From DASRDZ01 sp035569495 (GTDB lineage Bacteria; Chloroflexota; Dormibacteria; Aeolococcales; Aeolococcaceae): a stretch of 64,000 nt of DNA. Positions 20,475-28,913 of this stretch are shown here, one piece after another. A model generated the notes under the pieces. It was not told the DNA's origin. It worked only from the letters and a program-made list of their open reading frames with translations, and did no database searches. Positions within the stretch are counted from its first letter, which is position 1, and each line of letters begins with the position of its first letter. The stretch covers positions 48,766-112,765 of the forward strand of contig DATMMX010000017.1 in assembly GCA_035569495.1 (NCBI GenBank). The letters are read 5' to 3'. Made by a program: the position numbers and the translations under genes.

Positions 20475-20936
20475 ATGACGGCGATCAAGCGCTTGGCGAC
20501 CGCGGCGGCGTGCCGCGTGGGCATCCTGGCTGCGGGAGTGACCGTTGCCGCGACGCTGGCGGCGAGCCCGGCCGCGGCGGCGACCAATCCGCAGTGTGCC
20601 ACCGGGAGCAACCCGGCGACCGGCCAGACCATCCAGGTCTGCGCTGCCTTCACGGGCGTCTTCAACGGCAACTCGGGGCAGGCCGTGCTGGCATGCGCAG
20701 CGCAGAGCGGCCCCGCGTCGGTCAGCACGCAGGAGAGTTGCTACATCCGCGACAGCGGCAATGGCGCGATCTACGGCGCGTCGAGCGCGAGCGCTCCGGG
20801 CGATGCCGCCGCCAGCGTGAGCCAGTTTCCGATTTCACTGACCGCCGTGGTCGGGACGCTGCAGGTGTGCCTTGCCGGCAGCGCCACGGACGCCGGCGGC
20901 AACGTGGTCAGTGTGCCGCCGGCGAGCTGCTTCTAG
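20475..20936 (+). CDS. Small secreted protein, function unknown
   Basis: The 153-residue protein has a signal peptide (to about residue 36, ending SPAAAA) and a mature part of about 117 residues with five Cys and a beta-rich composition (TIQVCAAFTGVFNGNSGQAVLACAAQ). The family is not recognised. The start is firm: AGGAAGGAAGGACG precedes the ATG. It is divergent from the HerA-like gene and convergent with pyrE, 26 nt away. Confidence 0.75.
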   Translation: MTAIKRLATAAACRVGILAAGVTVAATLAASPAAAATNPQCATGSNPATGQTIQVCAAFTGVFNGNSGQAVLACAAQSGPASVSTQESCYIRDSGNGAIYGASSASAPGDAAASVSQFPISLTAVVGTLQVCLAGSATDAGGNVVSVPPASCF

Positions 20937-20962
20937 GCGACGTTCCGCCCTGGGGGCCCGGC

Positions 20963-21544
20963 TCAGGCGGGCTGGAGGCGCGTGGGAAACTCGCTGCGGC
21001 GGAACAGGGGATACAGCGGGAGGCCGCGTTCGGCGCAGGCCTCCCCGCCGCCCTCCTCGCGGTCGACGATGACGATGCCCTCGACGGGCACGGCGCCGGT
21101 CTCCAGCACGCGGTCGTAGGCCTGGAGCAGCGCGCCCCCGGTGGTGATGGTGTCCTCGACCAGCACCACTTTCTCCCCGTGCTGCAGCGCCGGTCCCTCG
21201 ATGGGCTTGCCGGTGCCGTGGTCCTTGACCTCCTTGCGGACGATGAAGGCGCGCAGGGGAGCGGCGTCCTCCATGCCGCTCAGGGCGGCGACGCCGGAGG
21301 CGATGGGGTCGGCGCCCAGCGTCATGCCGCCGACCGCGGTGACGCCGGGCAGCTCGCGGACGCGCTGCAGGATGAGGCGCGAGACCAGGTAGAGGCCGCG
21401 GCCGTCGAGGGTGACCTGTTTGCCGTCGAAGTAGAAGTCGCTGCGGCGGCCGCTGCGGAGTATGAAGTCGCCGAATTTGAAGCTGCGTTCGTAGAGCATT
21501 GCGTGCAATTCGGTGCGCAACGCGGCGGGATCGTCGACGCGCAT
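20963..21544 (-). CDS. pyrE: Orotate phosphoribosyltransferase
   Basis: The 193-residue protein converts orotate and PRPP to OMP in pyrimidine synthesis. Diagnostic segments are FKFGDFILRSGRRSDFYFDGK near the N terminus and the PRPP-binding loop VVLVEDTITTGGALLQA. It starts in an ATGA overlap with gcvPB and is the last gene of the gcvPA-gcvPB-pyrE unit, an unusual pairing with glycine cleavage. Confidence 0.94.
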   Translation of the reverse strand: MRVDDPAALRTELHAMLYERSFKFGDFILRSGRRSDFYFDGKQVTLDGRGLYLVSRLILQRVRELPGVTAVGGMTLGADPIASGVAALSGMEDAAPLRAFIVRKEVKDHGTGKPIEGPALQHGEKVVLVEDTITTGGALLQAYDRVLETGAVPVEGIVIVDREEGGGEACAERGLPLYPLFRRSEFPTRLQPA

Positions 21545-23055
21545 CAGTCGTCAGGCCTCCACCGCAGGTGCGGATGCCGCGCCGCCCGCACCTCGTCCAC
21601 GCGCTCCACCGGCGCGTTGTGCGGGGCGGAGCGCACGAAGTGCAGGTCGCGCTCGGCCTCGCCGACGATGGCGGCGCAGATGTCCGCCAGGTCGTCGAGC
21701 GACTGCTTCGACTCCGTCTCGGTCGGCTCGAACATCATCGCCTCGGGCACGGTGGTCGGGAAGTACACCGTCGGCGGATACACGCCATAGTCGATGAGCC
21801 GCTTGGCGACGTCGGTGGCGCGCAGCCCCGCGACCCGCGAGCCGCGCGTGGTGGCGACGAACTCGTGCAGGCACGGCATGTCGACCGCCATCGGGAACAG
21901 CGGCGCCAGCCGCGCCTGCAGGTAGCGCGCATTCAGCACCGCGTCGTGGGCCACCTGCGGCAGCGTGTCGCCGTAGGCGCGGATGTACGCGTAGGCCCGC
22001 ACCAGCATGCCGAAGTTGCCGTAGTAGGAACGAACTTTGCCGATCGACCGCGGGTGCTCGTGGTCGAGCACGAAGCGACCGTCGCGCTTCTCGACGGTCG
22101 GCACCGGCAAGAACTCCACCAGCGAGGGCGCGACGCCGACAGGACCGCTGCCCGGTCCGCCGCCACCGTGCGGCGTCGAGAACGTCTTGTGCAGGTTGAG
22201 GTGGACGACGTCGAAGCCCATGTCGCCCGGCCGTGCCACGCCGACCAGCGCGTTGAGGTTGGCGCCGTCGTAGTAGAGCAGCGCGCCGGCGTCGTGCGCT
22301 GCGCGGGCGATCTCCAGGATGTCCTTCTCGAACACGCCCAGCGTGTTGGGATTGGTGAGCATGATCGCCGCGACCGACGAATCGAGGTGCGCCTTGAAGT
22401 CCTCGACGTCGACGGTGCCGTCGTGGTTGCTCTTCACCGTGACCACGTCCATGCCGGTGAGCGCCGCGGACGCGGGGTTGGTGCCGTGGGCACTGTCGGG
22501 GATGAGCACGCGGGTGCGCTGCGTGTCGCCGTGGGCGGCGTGGTAGGCCTGGATCATGCGCAGGCCGGTCCATTCGCCGTGGGCACCCGCGGCGGGCTGC
22601 AGCGACATGCGCGCCATACCGGTGAGGCTGCACAGCATCCGCTCCAGCTCCCACATCACCTCCAGCGCGCCCTGGGCGTCCTCGTCGGGCTGGTAGGGAT
22701 GCAGCGAGGCGAAACCGTCGAGGCCGGCGAGCTGCTCGTCCACGGCGGGGTTGTACTTCATGGTGCAGGAGCCGAGCGGGTAGATGCCGTGGTGCAGGTG
22801 GTGGTTGCGGCGCGCCATGCGTCCGACGTGTCGGGCCAGCACGGGCTCGGGCACGGCGGGCACGTAGGTGGTGCTGGTGCGCAGCGCCGATTTGGGCAGC
22901 AACGCGTCGAGGGGCTTGGCATCCGCGACCCCCGCCGCCACCGTGCGCGGACCGTCGCTGTAGTCGGTGCTGAGCTCGAACACCAGCGGCTCCTCGCCGG
23001 CCCAGGCGGGCTCGGGCTGCGTGGCGCGCGGCGCGCTGCCGTTGGCCTCGCTCAT
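21544..23055 (-). CDS. gcvPB: Glycine dehydrogenase (decarboxylating) subunit 2
   Basis: This is the PLP-binding half of the two-subunit P-protein of the glycine cleavage system, 503 residues. The PLP lysine lies in VVHLNLHKTFSTPHGGGGPG. Other family segments are HHLHHGIYPLGSCTMKYNP and VLIPDSAHGTNPASA. The ATG at 23055 has AGGAGG upstream and lies in an ATGA overlap with gcvPA. GcvH and GcvT are not in the window. Confidence 0.96.
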   Translation of the reverse strand: MSEANGSAPRATQPEPAWAGEEPLVFELSTDYSDGPRTVAAGVADAKPLDALLPKSALRTSTTYVPAVPEPVLARHVGRMARRNHHLHHGIYPLGSCTMKYNPAVDEQLAGLDGFASLHPYQPDEDAQGALEVMWELERMLCSLTGMARMSLQPAAGAHGEWTGLRMIQAYHAAHGDTQRTRVLIPDSAHGTNPASAALTGMDVVTVKSNHDGTVDVEDFKAHLDSSVAAIMLTNPNTLGVFEKDILEIARAAHDAGALLYYDGANLNALVGVARPGDMGFDVVHLNLHKTFSTPHGGGGPGSGPVGVAPSLVEFLPVPTVEKRDGRFVLDHEHPRSIGKVRSYYGNFGMLVRAYAYIRAYGDTLPQVAHDAVLNARYLQARLAPLFPMAVDMPCLHEFVATTRGSRVAGLRATDVAKRLIDYGVYPPTVYFPTTVPEAMMFEPTETESKQSLDDLADICAAIVGEAERDLHFVRSAPHNAPVERVDEVRAARHPHLRWRPDD

Positions 23056-24413
23056 GCCCGGGCCTCCTGTGGACGCGCCGCCAGTTCGCGCGCCGCCTCG
23101 ACGTAGTGGTCGATCGACGCGGGCGAGGTCATCTCGGTGCAGCACACCAGCAGTGCGTTGCTCAGCGAGGCGTCGACGCCGCCGAGCGGCAGCCCCGCGA
23201 CGATGCCGCGCTCGCGCATCGCCGTCGCCAGCGCCGCCGCATCACCCGGTACGCGCAGGGTGAACTCCCACAGGAACGGCGCGTCGAACGCCACCGAGAA
23301 GCCCGGCAGCGCCGCCAGCCGTTCGGCGAGAACGTGCGCCCGCTGCGCGCTCACCTCGGCGACGGCGCGCATCCCGCCGGCGCCCATCTTGGCCATGTAG
23401 ATGGTCGCGGCCAGCGCCATCAGCGCGTGGTTGGTGCAGATGTTGCTGGTCGCCTTCTCGCGGCGGATGTGCTGCTCGCGCGCCTGCAACGTCAGCGTGT
23501 AGGCGCGCCGCCCGTGGTGGTCGAGGGTCATGCCGACCAGCCGTCCCGGCAGCCGCCGCACCAGCGCGTCGCTGGAGGCGATGAAGCCGACGTGCGGTCC
23601 GCCGTACGACGCGGGGATGCCCAGCGGCTGCCCGTCACCGACGGCGACGTCGAAGCCCGCGTCGCCCGGCGGCACCAGCACGCTGCAGGCGATGGGGTCG
23701 ACCGACGCGACCGCCAGAGCGCCCACTGCATGCGCGGCCTCGGCAAGTGGCGCGAGGTCTTCCAGTGCGCCGAAGAACGTCGGCTGGGCAACGATCAACC
23801 CAGCGTGCTCCTCGGTCAGCGCGGCGCGCACCGCGTCGAGCGGCGTGACCCCGTCGCGATGAGCGATGACGTCCACCTGAACATTGCGTCCGCCCGCATA
23901 CGTCCGGATCACGCCCAGCGCCTCGGGGTGGATCGCCGCCGACACGGCGACGCGATGGCGTCCGGTCTGCGTCACCGCCAGCATCAGCGCCTCGGCGGCC
24001 GCCGTTGCACCGTCGTACAGCGAGGCGTTGGACACGTCCATGCCGGTCAGCGCGCAGATCATCGACTGAAATTCGAAGATGGTCTGCAGCGTGCCCTGCG
24101 ACGCCTCGGCCTGGTACGGCGTGTAGGCCGTGTAGAACTCGGGGCGCGAGATGGTCGCCCTGACGATTGCGGGGATGAAGCGGCGGTACACACCGGCGCC
24201 GAGGAACGACTCCCAGGCGCTCAGCGGACGGTTGCGGGCGGCGAGCCGCTCCAGGTCGGCGACCAGCTCCTGCTCGGAGAGGGCCGGGGGCAGGTCGAGC
24301 TGCGGGCCGAGGAGCTGTGCCGGGACGGAGGAGAAGAGGTCCTCGATGCGGCTGGCGCCGACTGCATCGAGCATCGAACGCCTTTCGGCGTCCGTATTGG
24401 GAAGGTAGGCCAT
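23052..24413 (-). CDS. gcvPA: Glycine dehydrogenase (decarboxylating) subunit 1
   Basis: The 453-residue alpha chain of the split P-protein begins MAYLPNTDAERRSMLDAVG, the typical GcvPA start. It contains FYTAYTPYQAEASQGTLQTIFEFQS and TSNICTNHALMAL, both characteristic. It pairs with GcvPB to decarboxylate glycine and load the aminomethyl group on GcvH. No Shine-Dalgarno precedes the ATG; a CATACT box 9 nt upstream suggests a leaderless mRNA. A glycine riboswitch was looked for upstream and not found. Confidence 0.95.
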   Translation of the reverse strand: MAYLPNTDAERRSMLDAVGASRIEDLFSSVPAQLLGPQLDLPPALSEQELVADLERLAARNRPLSAWESFLGAGVYRRFIPAIVRATISRPEFYTAYTPYQAEASQGTLQTIFEFQSMICALTGMDVSNASLYDGATAAAEALMLAVTQTGRHRVAVSAAIHPEALGVIRTYAGGRNVQVDVIAHRDGVTPLDAVRAALTEEHAGLIVAQPTFFGALEDLAPLAEAAHAVGALAVASVDPIACSVLVPPGDAGFDVAVGDGQPLGIPASYGGPHVGFIASSDALVRRLPGRLVGMTLDHHGRRAYTLTLQAREQHIRREKATSNICTNHALMALAATIYMAKMGAGGMRAVAEVSAQRAHVLAERLAALPGFSVAFDAPFLWEFTLRVPGDAAALATAMRERGIVAGLPLGGVDASLSNALLVCCTEMTSPASIDHYVEAARELAARPQEARA

Positions 24414-24422
24414 CGGGTTCCA

Positions 24423-24428
24423 AGTATG
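24423..24428 (-). promoter_or_regulatory. -10 box of the gcvPA transcript (leaderless)
   Basis: CATACT on the minus strand ends 9 nt before the gcvPA ATG. The 127-bp intergenic region also carries the divergent promoter of the small gene at 24541. Confidence 0.5.
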
Positions 24429-24524
24429 CGGGACAGCCCGGCGGGGGCCGCGGCCCGCGCGCGCGCCGGCTCGACGACCGCGCGTCAGCCCACCCGGCGA
24501 GGATTCAATTCCACAGCCCAGTGG

Positions 24525-24530
24525 TAGAAT
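24525..24530 (+). promoter_or_regulatory. -10 box of a leaderless transcript
   Basis: TAGAAT ends 10 nt before the ATG at 24541, with no Shine-Dalgarno between. Confidence 0.6.
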
Positions 24531-24540
24531 CACCGCCTGT

Positions 24541-24753
24541 ATGGCAAAGCGAGCCCCGGTCCACATCGACGACGTCATCGCCGCCATCGAGACGGCGCGT
24601 GACAAGGTGATGGCCGACGAGGTCAAGTCCCTGGTCAAGCTGGGCCTGCCCAAGAACGTCGCCTACAAGATGGTGGCCGAGCGCTACCGCCAGCGCGGCT
24701 CCGAGGAAGAGGGCTCCGAGGGCGAGCAGTCGCCCTGGGTGGACATGTCCTAG
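24541..24753 (+). CDS. Small conserved-looking hypothetical protein, 70 residues
   Basis: The product is short, charged and probably helical: HIDDVIAAIETARDKVMADEVKSLVKLGLPKNVAYKMVAERYRQRG, followed by a Glu/Ser-rich tail ending WVDMS. No transmembrane segment or Cys is present. The family is not recognised. A good -10 box at leaderless distance and normal codon use support it as a real gene. Confidence 0.65.
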   Translation: MAKRAPVHIDDVIAAIETARDKVMADEVKSLVKLGLPKNVAYKMVAERYRQRGSEEEGSEGEQSPWVDMS

Positions 24754-24810
24754 CGGCTCGCCAGAGCCACTGAGACCCTCGCCGTCGCCCCCTGTCCGTG
24801 GGCGACTGAC

Positions 24811-24816
24811 TATGCT
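24811..24816 (+). promoter_or_regulatory. -10 box of the panE-moeA transcript (leaderless)
   Basis: TATGCT ends 8 nt before the ATG at 24825, with no ribosome-binding site between. Confidence 0.55.
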
Positions 24817-24824
24817 CCACAGCC

Positions 24825-25838
24825 ATGACGGACTGCTGCGTGGTCGGCCCCGGCGGGGTCGGGGGGTACCTCGCCGCCGTGCTCGCCCAGGGCGGCCTCG
24901 ACGTCGCCGTGGTGGCCCGCGGCGCGCACGGCGAGGCGATCGCCCGCGACGGGGTGCGCCTCATCGACCCGCAGCGCGCCGACGCGACGCCCTCGCGCGT
25001 GTCGGTGCACGGATCTTTGGACGAGGCACCCGCCGCCGCCGCGCTGGTGCTGGCGGTCAAGCACCGCGACCTGCCCGACCTGGTGGCCTCGCTCCCGGCC
25101 TACCTGGCGCGCAGCGGCGACGGCACCGTGGTCCTCGCCGTGCAGAACGGGGTCTCCCACCTGTCCGGCCCGCTGGCGGGCGTCGCGCCCGACCGGGTCC
25201 TGGTCGGCAGCGTCTACATCTTCAGCCACGTCGAGTCCCCGGGCGTGGTGCAGGTGCTCGGCGGCCCGCGGCTCTACCGCTTCGGACCGCTGCAGCGCGG
25301 CGACCAGCTGGCCGCGCGGGCGCAAACGCTGGCCCAAGAGTGGGTGGGGGCGGGCCTGCTCGCGGCCGCCGACGACGACGGCCCCCGCGTCTGCTGGGAG
25401 AAGCTCTGCCTGCTGGCGCCGCTGAGCGGCATCACCGCGCTGACCGGGCGCACCGTCGGCGAGTTCCGCGAGCTGCCCGACATGATGCTCACCTTCCGCA
25501 CCATGTGCGAGGAGGTGCGCTCGGTCGCGGTGGCCGAGGGTGTCGACGTTTCTGCCGACGTTGTCGAATTCATCGCCCAGGGCATCGCCGGGACCGACCC
25601 CGAGGGCCGCTCCTCGATGTTCCGCGACCTCGCCGCCGGACGCGACAGCGAGCTGGAGGTGCTGCTCGGCGACGTGGTGCGCCGCGCCGACCAGGCGGGC
25701 GTGCCCGTCCCCGCGATGCGCGCCGTGTACGCGGCGACGCGGCTGCGCTACGGCGTCGACCTGCCCGGTGCGCGCCCCGCCGACCCGCAGTCCACCGCGG
25801 TGCTCACCGCAAGCCTGCAGGGACGGCCGCCAACGTGA
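24825..25838 (+). CDS. panE: 2-dehydropantoate 2-reductase (ketopantoate reductase) family
   Basis: The 337-residue protein has the ApbA/PanE plan: an N-terminal NADP-binding Rossmann loop VVGPGGVGGYLAAVLA, VLAVKHRDLPDL, VVLAVQNGVSH, then the C-terminal domain with CWEKLCLLAPLSGITALTG (catalytic-region Lys). It would reduce ketopantoate to pantoate for CoA synthesis; some paralogues act on other 2-keto acids. The gene ends in a GTGA overlap with moeA. Confidence 0.85.
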   Translation: MTDCCVVGPGGVGGYLAAVLAQGGLDVAVVARGAHGEAIARDGVRLIDPQRADATPSRVSVHGSLDEAPAAAALVLAVKHRDLPDLVASLPAYLARSGDGTVVLAVQNGVSHLSGPLAGVAPDRVLVGSVYIFSHVESPGVVQVLGGPRLYRFGPLQRGDQLAARAQTLAQEWVGAGLLAAADDDGPRVCWEKLCLLAPLSGITALTGRTVGEFRELPDMMLTFRTMCEEVRSVAVAEGVDVSADVVEFIAQGIAGTDPEGRSSMFRDLAAGRDSELEVLLGDVVRRADQAGVPVPAMRAVYAATRLRYGVDLPGARPADPQSTAVLTASLQGRPPT

Positions 25839-27064
25839 GCATCGGCGCCGGCATGCTGACCGTGATCCAGGCGCAGCAACGCATCCTCGACGCCATCACG
25901 CCGCTGCGCACCGAGCGCGTGCCGCTGTCCGCGGCGCTGGGCCGGGTACTCGCCGAGCCGGTGGTCAGCCGCCGCACCCTGCCGCCCTTCGACAACTCCG
26001 GCATGGACGGCTACGCGGTGCGCCACGGCGACACCCGCGGCGCCTCCGAGGCGTCGCCCGTGGTGCTCGCGGTGACCGGCGAGTCGCGCGCCGGCATGCC
26101 GCCCGGCCGCCGCCTCGAGCCGCGGACGGCGATGCGCATCATGACCGGCGCCCCCGTCCCCGACGGTGCCGACGCCGTGGTCCGCTATGAGGACACCGAT
26201 TCCGGCCGCGAGCGGGTGCGCATCGTCGTTGAGGTCAAAGACGGCACGAACGTCCGCCACGCCGGCGAGGACATGAACCCCGGCGACGCCATCCTCGACC
26301 CCGGCCGCCGCCTCCGCCCGCCCGACCTGGCCGCCTGCGCCGCGCTGGGCAACGCCTGGCTGGAGGTGCGCCGCCGTCCCCGCGTCGCGGTGGTGTCGAC
26401 CGGCGACGAGCTGGTCGAGCCCGACGTCGAGCCGGGCCCCGGGCAGATCGTCGACAGCAACGCGGTGGCCATCGCCGCCGCCATCCGCGAGGCGGGCGGC
26501 GAGCCGGTGCGCATCGGCATCGCCCGCGACTCTCCCGCCGACCTGCGCCGCGCCTTCAGCGAGGCGTCGCGCTGCGAGCTCATCGTCAGCAGCGCGGGGG
26601 TGAGCATGGGCGACCACGACCACGTTCGCGACGTCGTCGACTCCATGGGCCGCATGGACTTCTGGCGCGTCGCCATGCGGCCGGGCAAGCCGCTCGCGGT
26701 CGGCAGCATCGGCGACGTGCCCTTCATCGGCCTGCCCGGCAACCCGGTCAGCTCGCAGGTCACCTTCGAGCTCTTCGCCCGTCCCGCCGTCCTCCGGCTC
26801 CAGGGCGCCACCGAGGTGCACCGCCGCCGCACCGCCGCCCGCGCGCTCGAGGCGATGGACAAGCCCGAGGGCCTGGAGACGTTCCACCGTGGCATCCTCC
26901 AACCCGCAGGCCGCGGCGACGAGCTGCCCGGCGTGAGGCTCACCGGCCCCCAGGGCTCGGGGATCATGCGCTCCCTGGTGCTCGCCGACTGCCTCATCGC
27001 CCTCCCCGCCGAGGGCACCGGCGTCGCCGCCGGCACTGTGGTGGAGATCCTCCCACTGGCATGA
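25835..27064 (+). CDS. moeA: Molybdopterin molybdenumtransferase MoeA
   Basis: The 409-residue protein inserts molybdenum into adenylated molybdopterin. Typical segments are TLPPFDNSGMDGYAV, RIMTGAPVPDGADAVV, VAVVSTGDELVEP, the MoCF-domain SSAGVSMGDHDHV and FIGLPGNPVSSQVTFELF. The start is placed at GTG 25835 for its 4-bp overlap with the panE stop; an ATG at 25853 is possible. No other Mo-cofactor gene is in the window. Confidence 0.94.
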   Translation: MSIGAGMLTVIQAQQRILDAITPLRTERVPLSAALGRVLAEPVVSRRTLPPFDNSGMDGYAVRHGDTRGASEASPVVLAVTGESRAGMPPGRRLEPRTAMRIMTGAPVPDGADAVVRYEDTDSGRERVRIVVEVKDGTNVRHAGEDMNPGDAILDPGRRLRPPDLAACAALGNAWLEVRRRPRVAVVSTGDELVEPDVEPGPGQIVDSNAVAIAAAIREAGGEPVRIGIARDSPADLRRAFSEASRCELIVSSAGVSMGDHDHVRDVVDSMGRMDFWRVAMRPGKPLAVGSIGDVPFIGLPGNPVSSQVTFELFARPAVLRLQGATEVHRRRTAARALEAMDKPEGLETFHRGILQPAGRGDELPGVRLTGPQGSGIMRSLVLADCLIALPAEGTGVAAGTVVEILPLA

Positions 27065-27069
27065 CGCCC

Positions 27070-27097
27070 TTGACACAGGATCCCGTTCGGGTACTAT
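27070..27097 (+). promoter_or_regulatory. Strong sigma-70-type promoter of the toxin-antitoxin pair
   Basis: TTGACA (27070-27075), a 16-bp spacer and TACTAT (27092-27097) form the best consensus promoter in the window. It starts 5 nt after the moeA stop, and the -10 ends 8 nt before the antitoxin ATG, so the message is probably leaderless. Confidence 0.75.
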
Positions 27098-27105
27098 TCG
27101 GATCA

Positions 27106-27726
27106 ATGACGTTGCTCCAGATCATCTCCGCTTCTGCTCCATACGATCGACCAGCGGTGGGCATGCGCGCCGCCCGCCTGCTCGGCCTGGCCGAGGCGAT
27201 GGGCCTGCTGCCCAGCACCGAGCCCATCGCCCGGCTCGACAGCGAGACCATCCTCGCCCCGGTCCGCCACCTGCAGCGTCACGGCATCGGTCGCAACGCC
27301 GCCCTGGAGCTGGGCAGCACCAGCGACCCGGAGCGCCTCGCCGCACTCCTCGACAGGCTGTACGCCGAGCTGCTCGCCTCGCCGACGCCGGAGACCGAGG
27401 CGGGCACGCTGGGTGAGGCGCTGGGCCTCGACCTCGCCGCCCAGCTCGCCGGCATCTCCTCGATCAGCCTGCGCCGCTACATCGCCGGCGAGCGGGCCAC
27501 CCCCGACGCGGTGGCCGCGCGCCTGCACCACCTGGCCGTGATCGTGTCCCACCTCAGCGCCGGGTACAACGACTTCGGCATCCGCCGCTGGTTCGCCCGG
27601 CCCCGCCCGCAGCTCAGCGGCAAGGCGCCCGCCGAGCTGCTCCACGGCGACTGGAACCCCGACGCCGGTGGTCCGCAGCAGGTGCTGCACCTCGCCGAGG
27701 CGCTCAACAGCTCCCCGGCGACGTGA
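27106..27726 (+). CDS. Xre/MbcA/ParS-type antitoxin of a RES-Xre system
   Basis: The 206-residue protein has a helix-turn-helix-like middle (TLGEALGLDLAAQLAGISSISLRRYIAGERATPDAVAARLHHL). Its C-terminal toxin-binding segment reads GYNDFGIRRWFARPRPQLSGKAPAELLHGDWNPDAGGPQQVLHLAEAL, matching the MbcA/ParS (DUF2384) consensus in which an Arg-Trp-Phe and a Pro-x-Leu-x-Gly motif are followed by a small C-terminal helix. It should neutralise the RES toxin encoded 4 bp into its stop codon and autoregulate the promoter. It is longer than most family members, with an extra N-terminal half. The ATG at 27106 is chosen from promoter position. Confidence 0.85.
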   Translation: MTLLQIISASAPYDRPAVGMRAARLLGLAEAMGLLPSTEPIARLDSETILAPVRHLQRHGIGRNAALELGSTSDPERLAALLDRLYAELLASPTPETEAGTLGEALGLDLAAQLAGISSISLRRYIAGERATPDAVAARLHHLAVIVSHLSAGYNDFGIRRWFARPRPQLSGKAPAELLHGDWNPDAGGPQQVLHLAEALNSSPAT

Positions 27727-28262
27727 TCGGCTACCGGCACGTCGACCCCCGCTACCCGTTCCTCTGGGAATCCACCGAACAGCCCGCGGCGCGGTGGCAT
27801 GGCGAGGGCGAGGGCCCGGCAAGCTACTTCGCCGACACGCCCCACGGCGCCTGGGCCGAGTTCCTCCGCCACGAGGCGATCACCGAGGCCACCGACCTGC
27901 ACGGCATCCGCCGCGCCATGTGGGCCGTCGACATCCCCGACGAGCAGATCGACGGCGCGGCCCGCCCCATCCTCCCCGCCAGGACCGCCACCGGCGGCCT
28001 CGACACCTACCTCGCCTGCCAGGCGCTCGCCCGCAAACTGCGCAAGCGCAAGCCCACGCTCACCTGCCTGGTGGCCACGTCGGCGGCGCTGCTGCCCGGC
28101 GGGGCCAGCGGGTGGCGCGTCGATGGCGGCCTCAACCCCGGCCCGCGGCGCGACGGCGTGGTCGTCGTCCTCTACGGGCGCCAGCCCGACCTGGCCGGCT
28201 GGTCCGCGGTCAACACCGGCCAGCCCGACCCCCGCATCCTCCCCCTGGTCCGCCCGCTCTAG
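27723..28262 (+). CDS. RES-domain toxin
   Basis: The 179-residue protein has the RES fold related to ADP-ribosyltransferases. It shows YRHVDPRYPFLW at the N terminus, then RWHGEGEGPASYFADTPHGAWAEFLRH with the expected Arg (24), Tyr (35) and Glu (46), and a later Ser in CLVATSAALLPGG. Characterised members such as MbcT deplete NAD+. It begins at GTG in a GTGA overlap with the antitoxin gene, the usual antitoxin-first order, so the pair looks intact. Confidence 0.85.
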   Translation: MIGYRHVDPRYPFLWESTEQPAARWHGEGEGPASYFADTPHGAWAEFLRHEAITEATDLHGIRRAMWAVDIPDEQIDGAARPILPARTATGGLDTYLACQALARKLRKRKPTLTCLVATSAALLPGGASGWRVDGGLNPGPRRDGVVVVLYGRQPDLAGWSAVNTGQPDPRILPLVRPL

Positions 28263-28852
28263 GCCGTGGCGCGACGCCGCCCGCGCACGAACCAGGCGAC
28301 CAGCACCCCCACCACCAGCACCGCGACGACGACGGCGACCACCGTGATCGGTCCCGAGATCTTGTCGTAGCTGGCACCAACCGCGTAGCCCGCGGCGGCG
28401 AGCGCGGCGCACCACGGCAGCGCGCCGAGGAAGGTGAGCAGCGCGAAGCGCACCAGGTCGACGCGGGCCAGCCCGGCCGGGAAGGACACGTAGGTGCGCA
28501 CCACCGGCACGACGCGGCCGATCAGCACCGCCCACAGCCCGTAGCGCCGGAACCAGCGGTCGGCGGACTCGACGTGGCGTTGCGAGATGCCGATCCAGCG
28601 CCCCGGTCCGAGCAGCAGCGGCTCCCCCCAGCGCGCGGCCAGCCCGTAGGCGACCAGCGAGCCGATCAGGTTGCCCGCCGCGCCGGCGACGATGGCGCCG
28701 CCCAGCGAGATGTGTCCCTGCGAGGCCATGAAGCCCGCGAAGGGCATGATCACCTCGGAGGGGAAGGGGATGCCGCAGCTCTCCACCGCCATCAGCACCA
28801 GCACGGCGAGGATGCCGTGGTTCTGGACGAAGGTGGTGAGCGCGCTGGTCAC
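28259..28852 (-). CDS. DedA/SNARE-associated family membrane protein
   Basis: The 197-residue multi-pass protein has the DedA signature regions: ESCGIPFPSEVIMPFAGFMA, AGNLIGSLVAYGLAARWG, WFRRYGLWAVLIGRVVPVVRTYVSFPAGLARV and a C-terminal helix with basic tail. DedA proteins are membrane proteins linked to lipid (undecaprenyl phosphate/phosphatidylethanolamine) transport and proton-motive-force maintenance. The start is GTG at 28852, with CACAAT 8 nt upstream; the ORF frame extends upstream, but across the divergent methyltransferase promoter and gene. Confidence 0.9.
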   Translation of the reverse strand: MTSALTTFVQNHGILAVLVLMAVESCGIPFPSEVIMPFAGFMASQGHISLGGAIVAGAAGNLIGSLVAYGLAARWGEPLLLGPGRWIGISQRHVESADRWFRRYGLWAVLIGRVVPVVRTYVSFPAGLARVDLVRFALLTFLGALPWCAALAAAGYAVGASYDKISGPITVVAVVVAVLVVGVLVAWFVRGRRRATA

Positions 28853-28860
28853 GGGCCGAC

Positions 28861-28866
28861 ATTGTG
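28861..28866 (-). promoter_or_regulatory. -10 box of the DedA transcript (leaderless)
   Basis: CACAAT on the minus strand ends 8 nt before the GTG at 28852. Confidence 0.4.
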
Positions 28867-28913
28867 CCCGAACGACACCCCGGTCCCGCCCCCCAGTACG
28901 CTGCCCCGCACCC

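Noticed and set aside
24414..24540. Glycine riboswitch before gcvPA
   Set aside because: The region is only 127 bp, has a -10 box 9 nt from the start and lacks the tandem aptamer core.
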